Positions 16,189 to 23,584 of a stretch of DNA of 64,000 nt are shown here, one piece after another (position 1 is the stretch's first letter; each line of letters starts with the position of its first letter). Both the position numbers and the translations under genes were made by a program. Below the pieces are notes generated by a model that was not told where the DNA came from, ran no database searches, and saw nothing but the letters and a program-made list of their open reading frames with translations. The stretch is from positions 62,001-126,000 of the forward strand of contig NZ_PPHF01000001.1 of the NCBI RefSeq assembly GCF_002904335.1, in the 5' to 3' direction. The DNA comes from Amycolatopsis sp. CA-126428. GTDB lineage: Bacteria; Actinomycetota; Actinomycetes; Mycobacteriales; Pseudonocardiaceae.

Positions 16189-16232
16189 TCGTGAGTGGTA
16201 AGGCGGGTTAGAACCCGCCTTACCACTCACGA
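16189..16232. repeat. 44-bp palindromic element, copy 1 (arms 21 bp, centre AG)
   Basis: Left arm begins TCGTGAGTGGTAAGGCGGGT, and the right arm is its exact reverse complement, separated by the dinucleotide AG. It sits in the gap between the DAO oxidase and the ThDP-enzyme operon. The copy at 21263-21306 has the same arms with centre CT, so it is the exact inverted copy (44 of 44 bases). A strong hairpin; could also act as a terminator for the oxidase gene. Confidence 0.93.
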
Positions 16233-16267
16233 CGAGCTGCGGCAGACCGGCGGACCAGGGGGTGCGA

Positions 16268-16294
16268 CTGCCAGATCGTTCAACGATCTGGCAG
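16268..16294. promoter_or_regulatory. 27-bp perfect palindromic operator before ThDP-HyuAB operon
   Basis: Half-site CTGCCAGATCGTT, a single central C, then the exact reverse complement AACGATCTGGCAG. It ends ten bases before the GTG of the ThDP enzyme, so a bound protein would block transcription or translation start. The last gene of the operon encodes a GntR/FCD regulator (22498), the likely binder. Different from the ATTGTYGACAAT sites of the first island. Confidence 0.82.
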
Positions 16295-16304
16295 TATCCG
16301 GGTC

Positions 16305-17927
16305 GTGGCTGTGAGTGGTGCTCGGGAGCTGGTGGACGCGCTGGAAGCGCTCGGAACGGAGATCGTCTTCGGCCTTCCGGGGGTGCACAACCTGCCACTG
16401 TGGGAGGCGCTCGGGGAAACCGGCATCAAGCTCGTCGGGGTCCGCCACGAACAGACCGCCGGGTACGCCGCCGACGGCTACGCCCGCGCCACCGGCAAGC
16501 TCGGCGTCGCGCTGGTCACCACCGGCCCGGGCGCGGCGAACACCCTCGGCGCGGTCGGCGAGGCCATGGCGTCCGCGGCCCCGGTGCTGGTCATCGCCAC
16601 CGACATCCCCTCGACGCTGCGGCGGCCCGGCGTCGTCCGCGGCGTGCTGCACGAGACTTCCGACCAGCAGGCGATGTTCGCGCCGGTCACCAAGGGCGGC
16701 TTCACCGTCCGGGCCGCGGACCAGATCGGCACCACCGTCCACCGCGCCGCCCGGCTCGCGCAGCTGCCGCAGAGCGGCCCGGTCTACCTCGGCGTGCCCA
16801 CCGACTACCTGCGCGAACAGGTGCCGCACCGCCGTCCGCCCGCGCCGCACCGCAAGCCCGACGTCGACGTGCCCGACCTCGCGCGGGCCGAGGCGATGCT
16901 GTCCGACGCGCGGCACCCGCTGATCTGGGCCGGCGGCGGCGCGCTGCGGTCGGGCGCGGGCGACGCGATCGGTGCCCTCGCCGAGAAGCTCGCCGCGCCG
17001 GTGATCACCACGTTCGCCGCTCGCGGGCTGCTCCCGCTCGACCACCCGTGCCTGGCGCCGAACCCGGTGCACACGCCGGAGGTCGGCGAGCTGTGGGACG
17101 AAGCCGACGTCGTGCTCGCCATCGGCACCGACTTCGACGGCCTGATGACGCAGAACTGGCGGATGCCCAAGCCGCCCCAGCTGATCGCGGTCAACGTCGA
17201 CGCCGACGACGCCGCCAAGAACTACCAGCCCGAGCTGACGCTCGTCGGGGACGCGCGCTCGATCGTCGAGCGGCTGCTGCCGAAGCAGCGGGCCGGGCTC
17301 GACGACATGACGCTGCGGCTGGCCGGGATCGGCCGGCGCGTGCGCCAGCGGATCCGTGACGAGGAACCGCAGGCCTACGACTTCCTGTCCACTTTGGACG
17401 AGGTGTTGCCGACGGACGCCGTGCTGGTCTCGGACATGTGCGTCGCCGGGTACTGGGTCGGCGGCTTCCACCGGGTGCGGGCGCCGCGCAAGCTCGCCTA
17501 CCCGATGGGCTGGGGGACCCTCGGCTACGGCTTCCCGGCGTCGCTCGGCGCCGCCGCAGCCGGCGTCGGGCGCGCCATCTGCATCACCGGCGACGGCGGT
17601 TTCCTCTACGCCTGCGGAGATCTGGCGACGCTGGCGCAGGAGCAGCTGCCGGTCACCGTCGTCCTGGTCGACGACGGCGGGTACGGGATGCTCCGCTACG
17701 ACCAGGACCGCGAGGGCCTGCCGCACCGCGGCGTCGACTGGGACAGCCCGGACTTCGTCGGCCTCGCCCGCTCCTTCGGGATCCACGCCGACCGCGTCTC
17801 CGGCTTCGGGCGCGCGTTCCGGCGGCTGCTGGGCGAGTTCGTCGAGTCGGACGAGCCGAACGTGCTGGTCGTGAAGGCCAAGCTCAAGCCGCCGCTCAAC
17901 ACCTCGCCGCGGTGGTACCGGACATGA
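16305..17927 (+). CDS. thiamine-diphosphate-dependent enzyme, acetolactate synthase/benzoylformate decarboxylase-like
   Basis: 540 residues with the three ThDP-enzyme domains. The pyrimidine-binding domain has the catalytic Glu in GVRHEQTAGYAADGYARATG and LVTTGPGAANTLGA. The central domain has HPLIWAGGGALRSGAGDAI. The PP domain has ITGDGGFLYACGDLATLAQEQLPVTVVLVDDGGYGML, which is the GDG...N-type metal/ThDP motif with D-D-G-G in place of the usual N-N. It cleaves or forms a bond next to a 2-keto acid carbonyl in the cytoplasm. Lack of an ilvN small subunit and the catabolic neighbours argue against branched-chain synthesis. Start GTG 16305; GTG 16311 is also possible. The stop overlaps hyuA (ATGA). 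Confidence 0.88.
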   Translation: MAVSGARELVDALEALGTEIVFGLPGVHNLPLWEALGETGIKLVGVRHEQTAGYAADGYARATGKLGVALVTTGPGAANTLGAVGEAMASAAPVLVIATDIPSTLRRPGVVRGVLHETSDQQAMFAPVTKGGFTVRAADQIGTTVHRAARLAQLPQSGPVYLGVPTDYLREQVPHRRPPAPHRKPDVDVPDLARAEAMLSDARHPLIWAGGGALRSGAGDAIGALAEKLAAPVITTFAARGLLPLDHPCLAPNPVHTPEVGELWDEADVVLAIGTDFDGLMTQNWRMPKPPQLIAVNVDADDAAKNYQPELTLVGDARSIVERLLPKQRAGLDDMTLRLAGIGRRVRQRIRDEEPQAYDFLSTLDEVLPTDAVLVSDMCVAGYWVGGFHRVRAPRKLAYPMGWGTLGYGFPASLGAAAAGVGRAICITGDGGFLYACGDLATLAQEQLPVTVVLVDDGGYGMLRYDQDREGLPHRGVDWDSPDFVGLARSFGIHADRVSGFGRAFRRLLGEFVESDEPNVLVVKAKLKPPLNTSPRWYRT

Positions 17928-19945
17928 GGATCGGCGTCGACATCGGTGGCACGTTCACCGATCTCTGCGCGGTGGACGAAACCGGGATCGTCGCCGTCGG
18001 CAAGGTGCTGACCACGCACGACGAACCGGCCCGGGCGGTCGAGGAGGGCCTGGCCGCGCTGCTGCCGGACCTCGGCGCCGTCGAGCAGGTGGTGCACGGG
18101 ACGACGCTGGTCACGAACGCCCTGATCGAGCGCACGGGCTCGCGCACCGCGCTGCTGGCCACCGCCGGCTTCCGCGACGTCCTGGAGATGCGCCGCGAGC
18201 ACCGGTACGAGCTCTACGACCTGCACCTGGAACTGCCCGCCCCGCTCGTGCCGCGGCACCTGCGGTTCGACGTCCCGGAGCGGATCCTCGCCGACGGGTC
18301 CGTCCACATCGGACTCGACGAGGAGTACGTGGCCCGGCTCGGCCGGGAGCTGGCGGACCGCGGGATCGAGGCCGTGGCGGTCTGCTTCCTGCACGCCTTC
18401 ACGAATCCGGTGCACGAACGCCGGGTGGGCGAGATCCTCGCCGAGGTCGCGCCCTCGCTGCGGGTGGCGCTGTCGTCCGAAGTCGTCCCCGAGATCCGCG
18501 AGTTCGAGCGGGCCTCGACGACGGTCGCCAACGTCTACGTCCAGGACCTCACCGAACGCTACCTGCGCGACCTCGAACAGCGGCTGCGCCGGCTGGGGAT
18601 CGGCCGCGCGCCGCACATCATGCTGTCCAACGGCGGGCTGGCCACGGTGGACACCGCGGCCCGGCACCCGATCCGCATCCTGGAGTCCGGGCCGGCGGGC
18701 GGGGCGCTCGCGGCGGCCGCGGTGGGCCCGGCCGACCTGCTGGCCTTCGACATGGGCGGCACCACGGCAAAGCTGTGCCTGATCGCCGGCGGCACGCCGT
18801 TGGTGACGCACCAGTTCGAAGTGGACCGCAAGTACCGGTTGCTGCCCGGCTCCGGGCTGCCGGTGCGGGTGCCGGTCACGGACATGATCGAGATCGGCGT
18901 CGGCGGCGGCTCGATCGCCCGGATCGACGCGCTGGGCCTGCTCACCGCCGGCCCCGACTCGGCGGGGTCCGAACCCGGCCCGGTCTGCTACGGCCGCGGC
19001 GGCACCGAGCCCACGGTCACCGACGCCGACCTCGTGCTCGGCTACCTCGACGCGGGCTACTTCCTCGGCGGTGGCATGCGCCTGGACGCCGAGGCAGCGA
19101 GAGCAGTGCTCCGCGAAAAGATCGCCGATCCGCTCGGCGTGAGCGTCGAAGAGGCCGCCTGGGGCATCCACACGAGCGTCAACGAAGACATGGCCAACGC
19201 CGCGCGGGTGCACGCCGTGGAGCGCGGGCACGACCCGGCGAAGCTGCCGATGTACACCTTCGGCGGGGCGGGCCCGGTGCACGGCGTCGGCGTCGCGCGG
19301 GCCCTCGGGGCGCCCTCGGTCGTCGCGCCGCCTGTCGCTGGAGTGCTGAGCGCGGCCGGGTTCCTCACCGCGCCGCTGGCGTTCGACTTCGTGCGGTCGG
19401 CGCACGCGGCCGTCCACGACCTGGCGTGGGAGCAGGTCGACGCGCTGTTCGCCGAGATGGAAGCCGAGGGCACGGCGCTGCTCGCGAAGTCCGGCGTGGA
19501 CGAGGTGACACACCGGCGCATCGCCGAAATGCGCTACGCCGGGCAGGGCTACGAGATCCGTGTTCCGGTCCACGGCGGGCCCTGGCCGCGAACGTTGGTC
19601 GACGAGTTCACCCGCACCTATCGCGCGCTCTACCGGCGCGGCGGGCCCGAGGTCGGCGTCGAGGTGCTGAACTGGCGGGTCGTCTCGAGCGGGCCGAAAC
19701 CGGCCGTGACCCTCCGCCTGACCTCGTCCGACGCGCCGGGAGACGCGCGCAAGGGCTCTCGCCAGGCGTACTTCCCGGCGGCAGGGGGATTTGCCGACAC
19801 GGCGGTGTTCGACCGGTACCGGCTGGTGCCGGGAACCCGCGTCGACGGACCGGCCATCGTGGAGGAACGCGAGTCCACCGTGGTCGTGCCGCCCGGCGCG
19901 CACTGCGTCGTCCGGGATGACGGCGCGCTGGAGGTGACGGTGTGA
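17924..19945 (+). CDS. hyuA: hydantoinase/oxoprolinase subunit A (HyuA), ATP-dependent
   Basis: 673 residues. N-terminal MRIGVDIGGTFTDLCAVDE is the phosphate-binding loop of the ASKHA fold; a second, ADLLAFDMGGTTAKLCLIAGG, starts the hydantoinase_A domain near residue 265. Also YTFGGAGPVHGVGVARALG and a C-terminal domain ending VDGPAIVEERESTVVVPPG. HyuA with HyuB opens hydantoins or 5-oxoproline-like lactams using ATP; acetone-type carboxylases share the fold but carry a gamma subunit, absent here. ATG overlaps the previous stop by 4 bp, and its own stop overlaps hyuB (GTGA), so the subunits are made in equal amounts. Confidence 0.92.
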   Translation: MRIGVDIGGTFTDLCAVDETGIVAVGKVLTTHDEPARAVEEGLAALLPDLGAVEQVVHGTTLVTNALIERTGSRTALLATAGFRDVLEMRREHRYELYDLHLELPAPLVPRHLRFDVPERILADGSVHIGLDEEYVARLGRELADRGIEAVAVCFLHAFTNPVHERRVGEILAEVAPSLRVALSSEVVPEIREFERASTTVANVYVQDLTERYLRDLEQRLRRLGIGRAPHIMLSNGGLATVDTAARHPIRILESGPAGGALAAAAVGPADLLAFDMGGTTAKLCLIAGGTPLVTHQFEVDRKYRLLPGSGLPVRVPVTDMIEIGVGGGSIARIDALGLLTAGPDSAGSEPGPVCYGRGGTEPTVTDADLVLGYLDAGYFLGGGMRLDAEAARAVLREKIADPLGVSVEEAAWGIHTSVNEDMANAARVHAVERGHDPAKLPMYTFGGAGPVHGVGVARALGAPSVVAPPVAGVLSAAGFLTAPLAFDFVRSAHAAVHDLAWEQVDALFAEMEAEGTALLAKSGVDEVTHRRIAEMRYAGQGYEIRVPVHGGPWPRTLVDEFTRTYRALYRRGGPEVGVEVLNWRVVSSGPKPAVTLRLTSSDAPGDARKGSRQAYFPAAGGFADTAVFDRYRLVPGTRVDGPAIVEERESTVVVPPGAHCVVRDDGALEVTV

Positions 19946-21705
19946 GCGTCGACCCCATCGTCGCCGGGCTGTTCGGCCACCGCCTGCACTCGATCCTCGC
20001 CGAGCAGCAGAACGCGCTGGTCAACACCGCCTTCTCCGCGGTCGTGCGGGAGTCGTTCGACCTCGCCTGCGCGGTGTTCGACTCGCGCGGCGAGATGATC
20101 GGCCAGTCGGTCGGCGGCACGCCGGGGCACATCAACGCGATGGCGACCGGCATGCACCACTTCGTCGCGGCGTACCCGCCGGAGGCCCTCGAACCGGGCG
20201 ATGTGCTGCTCACCAACGACCCGTGGCAGACCGCGGGGCAGATCAACGACATCACGGTGGCGACCCCGGTGTTCCGGAACGGCCGGCTGGTCGCGTGGTT
20301 CGCCTCGTGCTGCCACGCCCCGGACATCGGCGGGCGGCTGGTGTCCGCCGAGGCCCACGAGGTCTTCGAAGAGGGCCTGCGCCTGCCGATCCTGAAGTTC
20401 CTGCGCGCGGGCGAGGTCAACGCCGACCTGGAACGGCTGATCCGGGCGAACGTCCGGACGCCGGAGGAGACCATCGGCGACCTGTACGCGCAGGTCACCG
20501 GCAACGAGGTCGGCGCGGCGAGCCTGCTGCGGCTGCTGGACGAGCTCGGCCTGGACAGCCTGGACGAAGTCGCGGCCGAGATCATGGACCGCTCGGAGCG
20601 GGCGCTGCGCGACGCGCTGCGGGAACTGCCCGACGGCACGTACACGAACGAGATCGTCACCGACGGCTTCGACGACGAAGAGATCGTCCTGCGCGTCACG
20701 GCCACTGTGGACGGTGAGGAGATCCACCTCGACTTCGCCGGTTCCTCGCCGCAGAGCCGCCGGGGGATCAACGTGGTCTTGAACTACACGCGGGCTTATG
20801 CATCGTTCGCGGTCAAGGCGGCGATCTCGCCGGAGGTGCCGCACAACGCCGGGTCGTTCCGGCCGGTGCACGTCACCGCGCCCGAAGGCTCGGTGCTGAA
20901 CTGCCGGCCGCCGGCACCGGTCGCGTCCCGGCACCTGATCGGGCACTTCCTGCCGTCGCTGCTGATCGGTGCGCTGCCCCGCACGGCGATCGCGCCGAGC
21001 GCGGACGCGCTGTGGATGACCATCTGGCGCGGGCCCGGGTTCATGCTGAACGTCTTCCAGACCGGCGGGATGGGCGCGCGGGCGGCCAAGGACGGCCTGT
21101 CCACCACCGGGTTCCCGAGCGGCCTGCGGTCGACGCCGACCGAGGTGATCGAAACCATGGCGCCGCTGATCCAGCACACCCGGGAACTGCGGGTGGACTC
21201 CGGTGGCGCCGGCCGGTGGCGCGGCGGCCTCGGACAGGTGACCACGATGGCGCTGCGCGGCCTCGTGAGTGGTAAGGCGGGTTCTAACCCGCCTTACCAC
21301 TCACGACGAGCGGCAGGACTCGGTTCGGGCTCCTGGAGCGTCAACGGGAACGTGGACCGGGTGCGCGCCGCGGCGTCCGGTGTGGACGGTGGGCAGCCGG
21401 GTATGCCGGGTCGCTTCGGCCTGCGTGGCGGGGCGGACCTGCCCGCGAAGAGCCGGGTGCCGCTGGCGGCGGCGTCCGTCGTGGACATCACGCTGCCGGG
21501 CGGTGGTGGGTACGGGCCGCCGTCCGCGCGGCCGGTGGCGGCGGTGTTCGCCGACGTCGTCGAGGGGTACGTCTCGGTGGCGGCGGCGCGCGAGGTGTAC
21601 GGCGTCGAAGTGCGTTACCTCGGGGACCCGGACGCGCTCGTCCGGCTGCCCGAGGACTACGCGGTCGACGAAGAGCAGACAGCACGACTGAGAGCGGGGC
21701 AGTGA
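19942..21705 (+). CDS. hyuB: hydantoinase/oxoprolinase subunit B (HyuB) with in-frame palindrome insert
   Basis: 587 residues. Family blocks: SIDLACAVFDS-type region ESFDLACAVFDSRGEMIGQSVGG-like start, GHINAMATGMHHF, LTNDPWQTAGQINDITV, HAPDIGGRL, and GAGRWRGGLGQVTTMALRG. It is the second subunit of the ATP-dependent ring-opening enzyme. Odd point: from base 21263 the 44-bp palindromic element is read through in frame as VSGKAGSNPPYHSR, a peptide not expected in HyuB, placed between GQVTTMALRG and GSWSVNGNVDRVRA. The C-terminus recovers normally with VVDITLPGGGGYGPP. Whether the insert, near a surface turn by position, harms activity is unknown. GTG start in the hyuA stop. Confidence 0.92.
   Translation: MSVDPIVAGLFGHRLHSILAEQQNALVNTAFSAVVRESFDLACAVFDSRGEMIGQSVGGTPGHINAMATGMHHFVAAYPPEALEPGDVLLTNDPWQTAGQINDITVATPVFRNGRLVAWFASCCHAPDIGGRLVSAEAHEVFEEGLRLPILKFLRAGEVNADLERLIRANVRTPEETIGDLYAQVTGNEVGAASLLRLLDELGLDSLDEVAAEIMDRSERALRDALRELPDGTYTNEIVTDGFDDEEIVLRVTATVDGEEIHLDFAGSSPQSRRGINVVLNYTRAYASFAVKAAISPEVPHNAGSFRPVHVTAPEGSVLNCRPPAPVASRHLIGHFLPSLLIGALPRTAIAPSADALWMTIWRGPGFMLNVFQTGGMGARAAKDGLSTTGFPSGLRSTPTEVIETMAPLIQHTRELRVDSGGAGRWRGGLGQVTTMALRGLVSGKAGSNPPYHSRRAAGLGSGSWSVNGNVDRVRAAASGVDGGQPGMPGRFGLRGGADLPAKSRVPLAAASVVDITLPGGGGYGPPSARPVAAVFADVVEGYVSVAAAREVYGVEVRYLGDPDALVRLPEDYAVDEEQTARLRAGQ
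21263..21306. repeat. 44-bp palindromic element, copy 2 (centre CT), inside hyuB
   Basis: Identical arms to the element at 16189, central dinucleotide CT rather than AG, so it is copy 1 in the opposite orientation. It lies wholly within the hyuB reading frame (codons begin at 21262) without a stop or frameshift and adds about 14 residues. Confidence 0.93.
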
Positions 21706-21707
21706 AC

Positions 21708-22493
21708 ATGGGTCGGTTGGCCGGCAAGGTTGCGGTGGTCTTCGGCGGCGCGCGGGGCATCGGCCTCGCCACGGTGAAGGAGTTCCTCGCCGAGGGCGCG
21801 ACGGTCTTCGCCTCCGACATCCGCGAGCCCGCGGAAGCGCTCGACGGCTACCGCCACTCCATAGTGGACGCCACCGACGAGGACGCCGTGGCGGCGTTCG
21901 TGGCCGGCGTCATCGCCGAAGCCGGCCGCATCGACGTGCTGTTCAACAACGTCGGCATCCACCTCGGGAAGTCCCTTGTGGACACCACGCTGGCCGAGTT
22001 CGACCACATCTTCGCGCTCAACGTGCGGGCCGCCTTCCTCGGCACCCGCGCGGTGCTGCCGCACATGATCGGGCAAAAAGCCGGCAGCATCATCACGACG
22101 TCGTCGAACGGCGGCGTGATGGGCCGCCCCGGCGACCCGGTGTACAACGCCACCAAGCACGCGCTGGTCGGGTTCACGAAGTCCCTCGCCGTCGCCCACG
22201 CGCACCAGGGCATCCGGGCGAACACGGTGAACCCCGGCGCGATCGACACCGACATGCTGCGCAGCACCCTCGCGTCGCCGGAAGACTTCGAGGCCAGGCA
22301 GCACCAGCTGGTCGCGAGCACGCCCGCGGCGCGGGTCGGCGAGGCCTGGGAGGTCGCGAAGGCCGTGGTCTTCCTGGCGAGCGACGAGTCCCGGTTCGTC
22401 AACGGCGTCGTGCTGCCGATCGACGGCGCGAAGGCCGCGGGGGCGATGCCGGGCAACCGGTACAGCCTCGACTTCGAACTCGGCGTCAGGTAG
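21708..22493 (+). CDS. short-chain dehydrogenase/reductase (classical SDR)
   Basis: 261 residues. Cofactor loop VVFGGARGIGLATVKEF (a GxxxGxG variant with Gly-Gly-Ala at the front), DVLFNNVGIHLGKS, active site Ser in TTSSNGGVMG and YNATKHALVGFTK (YxxxK), then RANTVNPGAIDTDM. The Asp in FASDIREP suggests NAD(H). It oxidises or reduces an alcohol/ketone of the operon's substrate. ATG 21708 has GAGCGGGG eight bases upstream; a GTG at 21702 overlapping the hyuB stop is the alternative start. Placed between hyuB and the gntR gene in one transcription unit. Confidence 0.9.
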   Translation: MGRLAGKVAVVFGGARGIGLATVKEFLAEGATVFASDIREPAEALDGYRHSIVDATDEDAVAAFVAGVIAEAGRIDVLFNNVGIHLGKSLVDTTLAEFDHIFALNVRAAFLGTRAVLPHMIGQKAGSIITTSSNGGVMGRPGDPVYNATKHALVGFTKSLAVAHAHQGIRANTVNPGAIDTDMLRSTLASPEDFEARQHQLVASTPAARVGEAWEVAKAVVFLASDESRFVNGVVLPIDGAKAAGAMPGNRYSLDFELGVR

Positions 22494-22497
22494 TGCC

Positions 22498-23211
22498 GTG
22501 ACCGTCGATGCCTCGGGATTGGCGAGCGCGCGGCACCGGCTCGAGCGCAGCGGCACGGCCGAGCGGGTCGCCGCCATCCTGCGCCAGTACATCACCGACG
22601 GTGTCTTCGCCCCCGGTGAACGGCTGTCCGAGCCGGTGATCAGCTCGGCGCTCGGCGTCTCGCGCAACACGCTGCGCGAATCGTTCCAGCTGCTCGCCCA
22701 CGAGCGCCTGGCGGTGCACGAGCTGAACCGCGGCGTGTTCGTGCGCGAGCTGACGACGGAGGACATCGAGGACCTCTACGTCGTGCGCCGCACCACCGAA
22801 TGCGGGGCCCTGCGCCGCGCGGCCGAGCTGTCCACAGTGGATCTTTCGGTGGTCGAGCAGGCGCTGCGGGACGGCCGGACGGCGGCGGCGGCCGAGGACT
22901 GGCCGTCGGTCGGCACCGCCAGCATCCACTTCCACCAGGCCCTCGCGGACCTGGCGGGCAGCGAGCGCCTGTCCGCGACGATGCGCCAGGTGCTCGCCGA
23001 GACGCGGTTGTTCTTCGTGCTCAACGAGAACACGCGCGAGTTCTACGAGCCGTTCCTGGACTGCCACGAGCAGATCCTGCGGGACCTGCGCCGCGGCCGG
23101 TTCGACGCCGCCGAGGCCGCGCTGGACCGCTACCTGCGGGACGCCGAAGCCCGGCTGCTCGAGCTCAGTGCGCCGGGGCCGGAAACCGGGAACACCACGC
23201 TGAACGAGTAG
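22498..23211 (+). CDS. GntR family regulator, FadR/FCD subfamily; probable operon repressor
   Basis: 237 residues. Winged helix at about residues 20-80 (ERVAAILRQYITDGVFAPGERL, then SALGVSRNTLRESFQLL), FCD domain with SIHFHQALADLAGSERLS and CHEQILRDLRRG holding the ligand/metal positions. It closes the ThDP-hyuA-hyuB-SDR operon, five bases after the SDR stop, so it likely controls it by binding the palindrome at 16268 and thereby itself. The effector should be a pathway intermediate. The 3' end overlaps the convergent small secreted-protein gene. Confidence 0.92.
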   Translation: MTVDASGLASARHRLERSGTAERVAAILRQYITDGVFAPGERLSEPVISSALGVSRNTLRESFQLLAHERLAVHELNRGVFVRELTTEDIEDLYVVRRTTECGALRRAAELSTVDLSVVEQALRDGRTAAAAEDWPSVGTASIHFHQALADLAGSERLSATMRQVLAETRLFFVLNENTREFYEPFLDCHEQILRDLRRGRFDAAEAALDRYLRDAEARLLELSAPGPETGNTTLNE

Positions 23212-23408
23212 GGCCGGCGGACGGTGACGAGGTGGTAGCGCCCGTCGGCGCCGGCCGCCCAGGTGTGCCAGGCGATCGTGCGGAAGACGGAACACGCGCG
23301 GTAGCCGGCGGCGGGCGGCCCGGCGGCGCGGACCGTGGCGGCCGGTGCCGAGGCGAGCAGCACAGCGGCCACGGTGACGACGATCCCCGCACGTCGGAAG
23401 CACACCAC
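23130..23408 (-). CDS. small secreted protein, unknown function
   Basis: About 92 residues with strong third-position G/C. A hydrophobic N-terminal signal sequence (FRRAGIVVTVAAVLLASAPAATVRAAG) with an Ala-x-Ala cleavage region is followed by a short mature part, GYRACSVFRTIAWHTWAAGADGRY-like, with a single Cys. No family recognised. Its last ~80 bases are antisense to the 3' end of the gntR gene. The start is uncertain: GTG at 23408 or 23405, or TTG at 23417, all without a good ribosome site. Confidence 0.55.
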   Translation of the reverse strand: MVCFRRAGIVVTVAAVLLASAPAATVRAAGPPAAGYRACSVFRTIAWHTWAAGADGRYHLVTVRRPYSFSVVFPVSGPGALSSSSRASASRR

Positions 23409-23491
23409 CCCACTCAACCCCGGGACAAGCCCCGGCCGGAAAGGATTCGAGCCGGTTCAAATCCACCGTTGCGGCTGCTACCGTCGGTTAG

Positions 23492-23583
23492 TGAAGCTTA
23501 TTCTGGTTAGGCCGCCGCACCCCGCCCGCCCACTGCTGATCGCCGCAAAAGCCATGCGGCGGCCGACGGCTGAATAAGCTTCA
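23492..23583. promoter_or_regulatory. spaced inverted repeat TGAAGCTTATTC / GAATAAGCTTCA before ArsR-type gene
   Basis: Two exact 12-bp inverted copies at 23492-23503 and 23572-23583 bracket 68 bp that should contain the promoter of the regulator starting at 23585. Each half contains AAGCTT. Between them is a small GC hairpin around GCCGC AAAAGCCAT GCGGC. Paired sites like this could allow looping autoregulation by the downstream DNA-binding protein (inference). Confidence 0.6.
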
Positions 23584-23584
23584 A

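Noticed and set aside
16162..16398. 78-residue minus-strand frame containing the translated palindrome
   Set aside because: The only non-random part is the palindromic element; no ribosome site or conservation signal.
16305..17927. IlvB acetolactate synthase for branched-chain amino acids
   Set aside because: No ilvN or ilvC neighbour, catabolic operon context with its own GntR, so only the general ThDP-enzyme call is kept.
17924..21705. Acetone carboxylase alpha/beta subunits
   Set aside because: Same fold, but no small gamma subunit gene is present; hydantoinase/oxoprolinase naming is safer.
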